Assembly: GCA_963739545.1 (NCBI GenBank)
Contig: CAVUAT010000014.1
Coordinates: 1,426,001-1,490,000, forward strand
Origin: CAVUAT01 sp963739545
GTDB lineage: Bacteria; Actinomycetota; Thermoleophilia; Solirubrobacterales; 70-9
Length of the DNA: 64,000 nucleotides
Reading direction: 5' to 3'
The translations under genes and the position numbers were made by a program. Numbering within the stretch: the stretch's first letter is position 1; each line of letters opens with the position of its first letter. Positions 8,646 through 16,294 of this stretch are shown piece by piece. The notes under the pieces are model-generated. The model was not told the origin of the DNA and made no database searches. It worked only from the letters and a program-made list of their open reading frames with translations.

Positions 8646-10253
8646 GTGACCTTGCTCGATCGGCTCTCGCGAAAGCTCCGCAATTGGTGGACGCTCGTGA
8701 CCACGCGCCGGATCGACCCGGGCGGGGGCCTCGAGCACCGCCGCGACCGCATTCAGGTCGCGCTCGACTCCGAGCTCGCGACCAACGCGAGCTTCACCTT
8801 GCGCGGCACGGCCCTCGCCGTCGGCTCGGCACTCGCGATCCTGTTGTTGGCGCAATTCTCAGCCACCTGGCTCGACGACAATCTCTGGGACTTCTCGGGG
8901 CGCTTCGGGGACATTCAGGAGGCATGCCTATACGTTTCGATCGCCGCGCTGGCCGCCTGCATCCTGCTCGCCTGGTTCGTGGTCTGGCCGCGGCGGCGGA
9001 CCAGCGAGGAGAAGCTCGACCGCGTCATCTACATAAACGAGGGCCGAAGCGCCGAAGAGGCGCGCCTGCTGCTGAGGATGCTGGAGTCGCACCGGGCCCT
9101 GAACGAGCGCAAGCGGATCTGCCTGCGCATCGCCAGCTTCCCGATCGCGGTGGCCGTGGTGACGGCCGTGGCGCAGGCGGCGATCTTCGCCATAGACGCG
9201 ACCGCCGTCGACCGCGGAGGCTGCATCAGCTCCGACGGCGACGCCGAGCGGCCGGCCGAGCTCCCGTTCCCGGCGGGGATCGATCCTCAGGCGCTCGCCG
9301 AGAGCTACGCGCCGCGTGTCTACGTGCACCCGACGGAGCCCTGGGGACCGCTGCCGCCGCAGGAGTTCATTGACGCCTCGAAGCTGGTCTGGAACTCCTC
9401 CCGCGGCGACGAGGAGCTGGTCTCGCGCGGCGAGATCGAGGCCGAGCGGCTTGGTGCCGAATGCGAGGGAGACCCTGGCGGCTGCTACTCGCACAGCGGC
9501 TGCAGCGCCGACCAGGTCACGCGACCCACCGAGAGCCCCGCGATCCGTCCACCCGGCTTGAACGAACGGCGCGGCTTCGCGATCGACCCAGACGGGTCGG
9601 TAAGAAGGCCGCCGCCCCCCTCGGGCAATCCCGAGGTGGACACCTACTACGAGTTCCACGGCGACCCCGACACCGGAGTGCGGCTCACCTACTGGTTCTT
9701 CTACGGCTTCAGCCAGCCGAAGCTGCTCGACAACGCCCGGATCGCGCTCGCCAGCCACGAGGGTGACTGGGAGAGCATCGACGTGAAGCTGGCGCGCGAC
9801 CCCTCTGCGCCCGACGGCTACGCCCCCAAGAAGGTGATCTTCTACGCCCACGGCCTGGATCCACCCATCCTCAATTGGAGCGACGTCACCGTGGCACTCC
9901 CGGACGGCACCCAGACCCAGAGCCTGGAGCCGCGCCCCGCCCACCCCGTGGTCTTCAGCGCCAGGCTCAGCCACGCCTCCTATCCCAGTGCCGGCAGTCA
10001 GCGGTGCGGCGACCTCTGCGAGGACCTCACCGCCAAGGGCCTGATCATCTGGGACACCTGGCTTCGCGCGGTGCGTCCTGTGATCGAAGAGGACTGGTAC
10101 GGCTTCGGAGGCGCTTGGGGCGCCGGGGGTGGCCTCAAGGGCCAGATCGGCCCGCTAGGGCCGTCGCCTTCGAAGCAGGCATCAGATCCCGACCCCGACA
10201 ACGTCATCATCGACCCCGGAGCCTCCGAATCGGAATCGGCTCCGCCCCCATGA
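8646..10253 (+). CDS. Membrane protein with extracytoplasmic Vps62-like domain
   Basis: A 535-residue protein starting at GTG. Three membrane segments are visible at about 52-72, 90-112 and 157-180. The C-terminal 320 residues contain the Vps62 (vacuolar protein sorting 62/DUF946-type) pattern: LAESYAPRVYVHPTEPWGPLPP, then a region leading to LTYWFFYGFSQPKL and the signature ASHEGDWESIDVKL near residue 372, followed by VIFYAHG and a later VFSARLSHASYPSAG. The domain is widespread in fungi, plants and bacteria but has no settled biochemical function. The tail is Pro/Ser/Glu-rich. Its stop lies 1 bp from the convergent DUF4383 gene. Confidence 0.72.
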   Translation: MTLLDRLSRKLRNWWTLVTTRRIDPGGGLEHRRDRIQVALDSELATNASFTLRGTALAVGSALAILLLAQFSATWLDDNLWDFSGRFGDIQEACLYVSIAALAACILLAWFVVWPRRRTSEEKLDRVIYINEGRSAEEARLLLRMLESHRALNERKRICLRIASFPIAVAVVTAVAQAAIFAIDATAVDRGGCISSDGDAERPAELPFPAGIDPQALAESYAPRVYVHPTEPWGPLPPQEFIDASKLVWNSSRGDEELVSRGEIEAERLGAECEGDPGGCYSHSGCSADQVTRPTESPAIRPPGLNERRGFAIDPDGSVRRPPPPSGNPEVDTYYEFHGDPDTGVRLTYWFFYGFSQPKLLDNARIALASHEGDWESIDVKLARDPSAPDGYAPKKVIFYAHGLDPPILNWSDVTVALPDGTQTQSLEPRPAHPVVFSARLSHASYPSAGSQRCGDLCEDLTAKGLIIWDTWLRAVRPVIEEDWYGFGGAWGAGGGLKGQIGPLGPSPSKQASDPDPDNVIIDPGASESESAPPP

Positions 10254-10254
10254 C

Positions 10255-10710
10255 CTATGCGGTCGGCGAAGCTTGGTAGGAGCACTGCTCGAAGAAGTAG
10301 TGGTGCACCGCCCCGGCGACGAAGATCGCCGAGGTCCCGAAGTGGAGTAGTGCGTCGCCGAGCTGGTTGGGAAGGTAGAAGAGGCCGCCTGCGACGTGAG
10401 CGTCGGCGAGCGCCCAGATGCCTGTGGCGATCAGCGACCCGGCCGCCGCGACGTTGAAGAGCCCGGCCCATTCCCTGCGCAGGGCTGCGAAGAAGCCCGG
10501 GACGGCGACGAGGAAGCCGGAGGCCGCGTGCCAGCCGTTCATGTCGACGCCGAGCACGAGCTCGGCGCTTGCCGCGTCGCCGGTGGCGAAGTCCGGGTTG
10601 ACGATCAGGCCGGGGATGCTCCAGATGAGCACCGCCAGCGATCCCGCGATCGCAGCCCATTGGACCGGGGCCAGTGGCCTCTCGGGCTCGAAGAAACTCC
10701 TGTCCGCCAT
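10255..10710 (-). CDS. DUF4383-type four-helix membrane protein
   Basis: A 151-residue integral membrane protein with four hydrophobic helices (about 14-34, 58-78, 86-106 and 118-138). The segment VDMNGWHAASGFLVAVPGF between helices 1 and 2 resembles the VNxWHxxxH signature of DUF4383. The frame is open to an ATG at 10731, but GGAGGT on the minus strand lies 7 nt before the ATG at 10710, which is the better start. Function is unknown. It is divergent from a TetR gene with a 16-bp perfect palindrome between them, so it is the likely regulated target. Confidence 0.75.
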   Translation of the reverse strand: MADRSFFEPERPLAPVQWAAIAGSLAVLIWSIPGLIVNPDFATGDAASAELVLGVDMNGWHAASGFLVAVPGFFAALRREWAGLFNVAAAGSLIATGIWALADAHVAGGLFYLPNQLGDALLHFGTSAIFVAGAVHHYFFEQCSYQASPTA

Positions 10711-10751
10711 CGCGCTCGCACCTCCGTCCATCTCGACGTCTACGCTTTCAA

Positions 10752-10767
10752 CCTAGTCATGACTAGG
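10752..10767. promoter_or_regulatory. Perfect 16-bp palindrome, candidate TetR operator
   Basis: CCTAGTCATGACTAGG is fully self-complementary and sits in the 79-bp gap between the divergent DUF4383 and TetR genes. A second imperfect inverted repeat (ACCTA at 10773-10777 and TAGGT at 10786-10790) follows and runs into the TetR start codon. TetR-family repressors typically bind 14-20 bp palindromes in exactly this divergent arrangement, repressing both genes until a ligand binds. Confidence 0.65.
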
Positions 10768-10789
10768 AACTTACCTAGGAAGCGTTAGG

Positions 10790-11455
10790 TTGTCAACGGC
10801 GAAGTCAGTCCAGAAGCCGAAGAGGAAGCGCGTCAGCGCCGCGGCGCGGCGCGAGATCATCGAGCGGGCCGCCTCCGACGTGTTCGCCGAGCACGGCTTC
10901 CACGGGGCCTCGATCGACGAGATCGCTCGCCGTTCGGGCGTCACACCGCCGGTGGTCTACGACCACTTCGACTCGAAGCTCGCCCTGCACCGCCGGCTGC
11001 TCGAGCGCACACGCGACGAGCTCCTGGAGATGTGGCGGACGAGCCTTTCGGGCGACGAGCCGGCCGACGAGCGCATCCCGCGCGCGCTCGATGCCTGGGC
11101 GCGCTACGTGGAGACGCACCCATACGCCCCGCGAATGTTCTTCATGGAGACGACCGGCGATCCCGAGGTGCGCGAGATCCACCGCCAGGTCCAGGAGCAG
11201 TCGCGGGTCGCCCTCGGTGCGATCCTCGGCCACGAGCCGGGCGCCGAGGCCATCGCCGGCTCGGCCGAGGCCCAGGCGCTCGAGATGGCGGCCGAGGTGA
11301 TCCGCTCGGGGCTGACCGGGTTGGCGATCTGGTGGAGCGAGCACCCCGACGTGCCCCGCGAGCAGATCGTGACCGCCGCGGTCAACTCCGTCTGGATCGG
11401 CTTCGAGCGGGTCAGCCGCGGCGAGGCCTGGCGGCCGGGCTCGGAGCCGGGCTAG
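10790..11455 (+). CDS. TetR/AcrR family transcriptional regulator
   Basis: A 221-residue protein starting at TTG. After a basic N-terminus comes the TetR DNA-binding domain: RREIIERAASDVFAEHGF, GASIDEIARRSGVTPPVVYDHF and DSKLALHRRLLERTRDEL (about 20-68). The C-terminal ligand domain is all-helical (ALDAWARYVETHPYAPRMFFMET and onward) and resembles TetR members tied to lipid or drug responses; the ligand is unknown. The start codon overlaps the inner inverted repeat of the candidate operator. The stop overlaps the convergent gene in CTAG at 11452-11455. Confidence 0.9.
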   Translation: MSTAKSVQKPKRKRVSAAARREIIERAASDVFAEHGFHGASIDEIARRSGVTPPVVYDHFDSKLALHRRLLERTRDELLEMWRTSLSGDEPADERIPRALDAWARYVETHPYAPRMFFMETTGDPEVREIHRQVQEQSRVALGAILGHEPGAEAIAGSAEAQALEMAAEVIRSGLTGLAIWWSEHPDVPREQIVTAAVNSVWIGFERVSRGEAWRPGSEPG

Positions 11456-12222
11456 CCGCCGAGCTTGCGCTCGGCGTCCTCGATGCGGGTGCGGATCTTC
11501 GCGTCTTGCACGCCCGGAGCCTCGCGGAGCGCGTCGCGCGCCGCCGCCAGGCCGAGCCGCGCCTCGTGCTCGCGACCCTGCTCGAGATCGAGGCGGGCGC
11601 GCTCGAGCATCGTCTCGGCGGGGTGGACCTCGTCGCCGCCGGCGAGCACGGAGGCCACGCGCGATTGGGGGTCGATGTCGTCGAGGCGGCCCCGGCGCGG
11701 GGGCGGGATCTCGCGCGCCTGCTGCCAACGGCCTTCGGCCAGTTCCTCGCCGTCGCCGAAGCCGATGCGAACGGCGAGCGCGCGGGTGGCTCCGAGGTCC
11801 TGCACCAGGGGGTCGCGAGCCTCGGCCCGCAGAGCCCCGAGGCCGCGGTTGACGAGGCGCATCGCGGTTCGGATCGCGGCCGCGCGTGCGGCCTTGTCGC
11901 CCGCGGTCGCGTCGAGCCAGCGGGCCGCCGACCGGGCGTCATCGAAGCTCTCGCCGCCGGCGACCGTCAGCCGCGTCAGCGGGACCTGCGGGTCGGAAGG
12001 ATCAGCGTCGCGCACCTTGCGCCGCCTTCTCGTCGGGCGCGGCGCGCCGAGCGCCTGCACGATCAGCACACGCTCGAGCTCGCCGTCTCGCGCCAGGTAG
12101 CGCCCGTCGGGAAGGCCCACCAGCCCCGCGAACTCGAGCTGGACGAAGGGGAGCAGCAGCGGCTTGCGCTGACTACTCGCCGCGGTGAGCGGCGCTGCCG
12201 CGGTCCGCGTCGGCTCCGCCAC
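11452..12222 (-). CDS. Hypothetical protein, unrecognised
   Basis: A 256-residue soluble protein of unknown family, starting at GTG 12222. It has no signal peptide, no membrane segment and no motif I recognise. The N-terminus is beta-like (LLPFVQLEFAGLVGLPDGRYLARD), the centre carries a basic RRRRKVRD patch, and the C-terminal third is helical and repeat-like (ERARLDLEQGREHEARLGLAAARDALREAP), perhaps TPR-like. Its first 50 bp overlap the end of the upstream three-module wall protein, which implies coupled expression and a possible cell-envelope role. GC3 pattern is like its neighbours. The stop overlaps TetR in CTAG. Confidence 0.6.
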   Translation of the reverse strand: MAEPTRTAAAPLTAASSQRKPLLLPFVQLEFAGLVGLPDGRYLARDGELERVLIVQALGAPRPTRRRRKVRDADPSDPQVPLTRLTVAGGESFDDARSAARWLDATAGDKAARAAAIRTAMRLVNRGLGALRAEARDPLVQDLGATRALAVRIGFGDGEELAEGRWQQAREIPPPRRGRLDDIDPQSRVASVLAGGDEVHPAETMLERARLDLEQGREHEARLGLAAARDALREAPGVQDAKIRTRIEDAERKLGG

Positions 12223-14632
12223 CGGCAGGCAGCGCGGCGTCGGAGGGCTTCGCCGGGACCTTCGGGTTCTCGATCTCGCCGAGGCGGTCGATCAGGCGCT
12301 CCCATTGCTCGGGCTTCAGAATGCGAGCGAATTGCTCGAAGGGCCGGCCGGCGCCGTAGAGCGGCGTGTAGCCCAGGTGGATGTGGTCATCGTGGTCGCC
12401 CATCGCGAACGTCGGGCCGCCGAGGTCCATCAGCGTGATGATCTGCGACGGCCTCATAGCTCCCTGAAGCAGCAGCAGGTCCTTGACGACAGCCTCGGTG
12501 ATCGAGCCGCGGCCCTGGTTGCCGAGGATCGGCAGGCCGTTGACCTGGGCGATGTCGACGGCGTTACCCGAGGAGTGCGCCGAGACGTTGCCCGACGAGG
12601 TATAGAAGCTGTGGCCGCACTTCAGCGAGGTGAGCGTGAGGCGGTAGCCGCGCTCGACCAGGTAGGAGAGGGCGGCGAGGATGCGGCGGTCGACCTGGCC
12701 GGACTCGATGTCGGTGCGCCCGCACGAGTAGATCTCGATGCGCGGGTCGGCGAGCACCCGCTGCGCGAGCACCTCCTTGGACATCAACAGGATCTGGCCG
12801 ATCGTCGCCTCGGAGCCGCCGAAGGGATCCTCGCCGGCGGCGCGGTAGATGGCGGTCGTCTCGAGCAGCTTCCAGCCGTCGAGGATCGGCTTGGGGTCGA
12901 TCTTGGGTGCGCCGCGGCCGGCGGGCTGGATCTCGAAGTGCACGTGCGGGGCGCCGGCGGGGTCCTCGCCGATACGGCCCAGCACGGTTCCGCCCGTGAC
13001 CTTGGAGCCGACCTTCAGCTCGGAGAGCTCCATCGTCTCGCGGTCGAACTTGAAGGCCGAGGAGAAGTAGCTCTTGAAGGTCTCGTATGCCGGGACCTTC
13101 TGGCCGAGCAGGTTATCGAGCTGGCCGCTGACTCCGGCGCGCTCGACGTTGGCCGGGCGCTCGGGGTTCGCGAAGAGGCGCTCGCGCAGATCCTCCGTGT
13201 CGACCGGGCCGGCGGGCTCGGCGTCGGCCTTCGCCTTGGCGGCGGCGGCCGCCGCGCTGGCGTTGTCGCCGGCGCTCGCGGCGGAGCCGGGCTTGCCGTC
13301 GTCCTTCGGGCTGACGATCTTGAAGTCGTCGCCGGTCAGCGCGCTCTCCTTCGGCACCGGGTGGACCTCGGAGATCTCGCCGAGCTCAGCGTAGGTATAG
13401 CGGTTGCCGTATGCGTCCATCAGCACGATGAACTTGCCGAGCTCTTTGTTCTCGCCGATCTGCTGGATGACGCCGTCGTTAACGGCGACGACAGGTGCCC
13501 TAACCCTCGAGTAGATGTCGATGCCTCGGCGGGTCGGCGAGTCGCTGATCACGTCGGCGGCGTTGCCGGCGGTCGTGCGGTTGGTCTTGGTGCGCTCCAG
13601 TGTCTCGCGCTCGGAGATGTCATCGGCGTAGCGGGCGTCCGCTGCGACCGGGAAGTGGGCTCCCTCGGTGAGGCCGGTGAGCGAGCCGACGAGGTCGTCC
13701 GGAAGCTTCGCGTACTGGTTCGCGTAGAGCAGGACCTCGTCCACGTACCAGTCGGCGTGGTTGTATGCGAAGACGGCGTCGCGCGGGCTCTCGGCCCAGT
13801 TGGCGGCCTTCAGATACCGGGCCGCGGCGCAGATCGCGTCGACCGGGTTGTAGGGGTCCTTGCGCCCGTCCTCGTTGGCGTCGACCCCGTAGGCCCTCCA
13901 TGAAGATGGGATGAACTGCATCCATCCCATCGCTCCGGCGGAGGAGACGTTGAGGTTCGTGCCGAACGCGGTCTCGATCCGGTTGATCGACGCGAGCACC
14001 TGCCAGGGGATGCCGTACTCGGTGCCGCAGGCCTGGTAGATCGGGAGCAGGAAGGGCGGGATCTCGAACTGGTCGATGACGAAGTTGGGGACGCCGATCG
14101 GGGCTGCGCCGAAGTCGGCGATGGTGAGGCCGGCGTTGCTGTTGGTCGGGGTTCCGTCGGGGTTGCGGGCCGCGGGCTCCTCGATCTTGGCGCGCTCGTC
14201 CTCGACGATGCCCTTGCCGCCCTTCGGAGCGTTCTTGCCGAAGAAGCCGTCCTTGGGCGCGTCGCCCTTCTTCTTGGCGCCGCCCTTACCGCCCTTGCCC
14301 GGCGCGCCCTGGCCGAGCTGGCCGCCGCTCGGGGCGCCGCCGGTGGGCTTGGGCGGGTTCGGGGTCGAGCCGTCCACCGGAGCCGGGGGAGGCGGCGGGG
14401 GGACCGGGTCATCGAGCTCGGTGGTGTCGAGCGGGCCGTTGCACCCGGGGTCGACGAGGTCGACCTTGCCGTCGCCGTCGTTGTCGGTGAGGTCGGCGCA
14501 CTCGGGCAGGGCGCCACCCGACGGGACCTGGACCTGGACGCCCTGACCCAGGTCGACGGACGCAGCCGTACCTGCCGCGAGAATCGCGAGCGCCGTTCCC
14601 AGCGCGATGGTTAGTAGAAGCCTCTTGGTCAT
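12173..14632 (-). CDS. Large secreted cell-wall protein: transglycosylase SLT + split M23-like + M15-like modules
   Basis: An 819-residue exported protein. A signal peptide spans 1-25, then an acidic DLTDNDGDGKVDLVDPGC motif (thrombospondin-3-like Ca site), a Pro/Gly/Lys linker to about 160, and an SLT domain with catalytic Glu in SINRIETAFGTNLN plus SSAGAMGWMQFIPSSWRAYG. An M23/LytM-like region begins TRRGIDIYSRVRAPVVAV, where the usual first His of HxGxD is Arg. About 150 residues of Ala/Lys-rich insert follow before the HxH element (GAPHVHFEIQP). The C-terminus has SAHSSGNAVDIAQV and DHDDHIHLGY, like the zinc motifs of M15/LAS peptidases. It should act outside the membrane on peptidoglycan; the M23 part may only bind. 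It overlaps the next gene by 50 bp. Confidence 0.85.
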   Translation of the reverse strand: MTKRLLLTIALGTALAILAAGTAASVDLGQGVQVQVPSGGALPECADLTDNDGDGKVDLVDPGCNGPLDTTELDDPVPPPPPPAPVDGSTPNPPKPTGGAPSGGQLGQGAPGKGGKGGAKKKGDAPKDGFFGKNAPKGGKGIVEDERAKIEEPAARNPDGTPTNSNAGLTIADFGAAPIGVPNFVIDQFEIPPFLLPIYQACGTEYGIPWQVLASINRIETAFGTNLNVSSAGAMGWMQFIPSSWRAYGVDANEDGRKDPYNPVDAICAAARYLKAANWAESPRDAVFAYNHADWYVDEVLLYANQYAKLPDDLVGSLTGLTEGAHFPVAADARYADDISERETLERTKTNRTTAGNAADVISDSPTRRGIDIYSRVRAPVVAVNDGVIQQIGENKELGKFIVLMDAYGNRYTYAELGEISEVHPVPKESALTGDDFKIVSPKDDGKPGSAASAGDNASAAAAAAKAKADAEPAGPVDTEDLRERLFANPERPANVERAGVSGQLDNLLGQKVPAYETFKSYFSSAFKFDRETMELSELKVGSKVTGGTVLGRIGEDPAGAPHVHFEIQPAGRGAPKIDPKPILDGWKLLETTAIYRAAGEDPFGGSEATIGQILLMSKEVLAQRVLADPRIEIYSCGRTDIESGQVDRRILAALSYLVERGYRLTLTSLKCGHSFYTSSGNVSAHSSGNAVDIAQVNGLPILGNQGRGSITEAVVKDLLLLQGAMRPSQIITLMDLGGPTFAMGDHDDHIHLGYTPLYGAGRPFEQFARILKPEQWERLIDRLGEIENPKVPAKPSDAALPAGGGADADRGSAAHRGE

Positions 14633-14825
14633 CTCTCTGGATCTCCCTGCCCGCAGGCACGAGGAAACCTACTGCCTCGCACGCCCCTGCGCAACGGAGC
14701 ACCCGCGCGCACAACATACCCAACCTGCGCGATCAAAAAAGCCTCCTACCGAATGCACCCGCACGCCCACTTTGAGGGACCCTCCGGACGGCGAGCACCG
14801 GGTGCCTCTAGGCTCGTCACAGGCA

Positions 14826-15200
14826 ATGGACGAGAGCGCCGCCAACGAGGGCACGAGGAGCCGGTTTTCGGGCCAGGGTCAGGACGCCCTGGTCGAGATC
14901 GCGCAGCTCCTGCTCGACAACCCTGTGCTGCACCAGGCGCTGCACGTCGCGGTCGATGCGCGCGACCGCGCGAGCCAGGCGAGCGCCACGGCGATGCGGT
15001 CGCTGAACGTGCCCGCTGCGACCGACGTCGACCGGCTCGGCAGGCGCCTGCGTGCTCTCTCGGAGCGCCTCGAGGTGGTCGAGGACACCCTCGACGAGCT
15101 CGCACGCGAGCTCGCGGAGCTGCGGAAAGCCTCAGGCCAGGGTCCAGCGTCACAGCGTCCCCCGCAGAGCCCGCCGCCTCCGGCGCCACCGCGCGCCTAG
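14826..15200 (+). CDS. Small coiled-coil protein, phasin-like, unknown function
   Basis: A 124-residue protein from the ATG at 14826. Residues 15-60 are a helix (DALVEIAQLLLDNPVLHQAL) and 70-105 a heptad-like coiled coil (LGRRLRALSERLEVVEDTLDELARELAEL). The tail is Pro-rich. There is no signal or membrane segment. The build recalls small phasin/PhaF-like or poly(3-hydroxyalkanoate)-associated helical proteins, but no diagnostic motif is seen. The C-terminal helix resembles that of the small gene at 15918-16274. The stop overlaps the convergent phosphorylase in CTAG at 15197-15200. The upstream frame to 14607 is not used, as it has no similarity or coding bias. Confidence 0.65.
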   Translation: MDESAANEGTRSRFSGQGQDALVEIAQLLLDNPVLHQALHVAVDARDRASQASATAMRSLNVPAATDVDRLGRRLRALSERLEVVEDTLDELARELAELRKASGQGPASQRPPQSPPPPAPPRA

Positions 15201-15889
15201 TCGGTGACGAGCGCCGCCGTCGCGGCTGCGCCCATCCGCTCCACGGCCTCCGCGAGGGCCTCGTCGCCGAGCCGCATGCGCTCCCCGCCGGGGAAGACGT
15301 CGGTGACGATCAGCAGCGCGGCCACGGCCACGCCGACTCGGGGGCCGATCGTGAACAGGGCCGCACTCTCCATCTCGACGGCGCGGGCGCCGGCCTCGAC
15401 CCAGCGGCGCCGCGGCGCCTCGGTGTCCTCGTAGAAGAGGTCTCCCGTCGCCACGAGGGCAGGCTCGCCTGCGCCCTCTGCCTCCAGGCGCTCGAGCAGG
15501 CCGGGGTGGGCCGGTATGGGGCGGTCGCCGTCGCCGAGCGCGCGGCTGACCCCGTCGTCGCCCAGCGCCGCCTCGGCGCGCAGCATCGTCCCGAGCTCGA
15601 GCGAGGGGTCGAGGGCGCCGCAGGTGCCGACCCGGATCGCCCTGCGCACGCCCAGCTCACCGAGCTCGTGCAACACGATCGCGGCGCTCGGGGCCCCCAT
15701 CCCGGTGGATTGGATGCTGAGCGGCCGGCCGGCTGGCGTCTCGCCGGTGTAGCCCCAGAGCCCGCGGTGGAGGTTGTGCATCTTCGGCGCGGTGAGCAGC
15801 GTCTGCGCCATCGCCATCGCGCGGCCGGGATCCCCGGGCATCAGCGCGTCGGGGGCGAGGGGGAGGGACGTGCGCAGATGGATGCCCAC
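15197..15889 (-). CDS. Nucleoside phosphorylase (PNP/UDP phosphorylase family 1)
   Basis: A 230-residue enzyme starting at GTG 15889. Phosphate-binding motif LMPGDPGRAMAMA (near 17-29) marks the NP-I hexameric family. GETPAGRPLSIQSTGMGAPSAAIVLHEL, RVGTCGALDP and AVEMESAALFTI (ribose-binding Glu-Met-Glu) follow, and IVTDVFPGGERM closes the base pocket. It cleaves purine nucleosides or uridine with phosphate. Asp in VTDV rather than Asn points to 6-oxo/6-amino purine nucleosides, but this is not decisive. The open frame continues upstream but without similarity. Its start is 28 bp from the divergent small coiled-coil gene. Confidence 0.87.
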   Translation of the reverse strand: MGIHLRTSLPLAPDALMPGDPGRAMAMAQTLLTAPKMHNLHRGLWGYTGETPAGRPLSIQSTGMGAPSAAIVLHELGELGVRRAIRVGTCGALDPSLELGTMLRAEAALGDDGVSRALGDGDRPIPAHPGLLERLEAEGAGEPALVATGDLFYEDTEAPRRRWVEAGARAVEMESAALFTIGPRVGVAVAALLIVTDVFPGGERMRLGDEALAEAVERMGAAATAALVTD

Positions 15890-15917
15890 GGCGGTGAACG
15901 CTACGCTTTCGAGGCCT

Positions 15918-16274
15918 GTGACCCCCTCGTCCAAGGACGACCAGAGCGGCATCTCGGACTCCCTGCGGAGTGCGATCGAGGGCACCTTCGCAGCGACCGT
16001 GGGGTCTGCCGGCGAGACGCGCGAGCGCGCCGGCGAGCTGCTCGACGAGGTCTCGCGCCGCGGTCGTGACGCCCGGTCGCAGGTCGTGCGGCGGGGCCAG
16101 GAGGCGCGCGACGAAGTCACGACCCGAGCCCAGGGGGCACGTGAGGGGGTCGTTCGCAAGGGCTCCGAGGCGAGCGCCGACGTCGTGCACCGCGTCGAGG
16201 AGGAGCTGCGCTCGATCAGCGAGCGCCTCGCCCAGCTCGAGGCGTCGCTTCGGCGCAACGACCCCCGGTCTTGA
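15918..16274 (+). CDS. Small coiled-coil protein, unknown function
   Basis: A 118-residue protein from GTG 15918. It is nearly all helical and highly charged, with Arg/Glu-rich repeats (ETRERAGELLDEVSRRGRDA, then SQVVRRGQEARDEVTTRAQG) similar to apolipoprotein or phasin-like amphipathic helices. It ends VEEELRSISERLAQLEASLRR, which resembles the C-terminal helix of the gene at 14826-15200. There is no signal peptide or membrane segment. A lipid- or granule-surface role would fit the amphipathic pattern and the lipid enzymes downstream, but this is inference. Confidence 0.6.
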   Translation: MTPSSKDDQSGISDSLRSAIEGTFAATVGSAGETRERAGELLDEVSRRGRDARSQVVRRGQEARDEVTTRAQGAREGVVRKGSEASADVVHRVEEELRSISERLAQLEASLRRNDPRS

Positions 16275-16294
16275 CCTGAGGTAGAGGGTCAGAG

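Noticed and set aside
14633..14825. c-di-AMP (ydaO-type) riboswitch upstream of the wall protein
   Set aside because: Such riboswitches often control wall hydrolases in Actinobacteria, but the leader here lacks the conserved ydaO core elements that I know.
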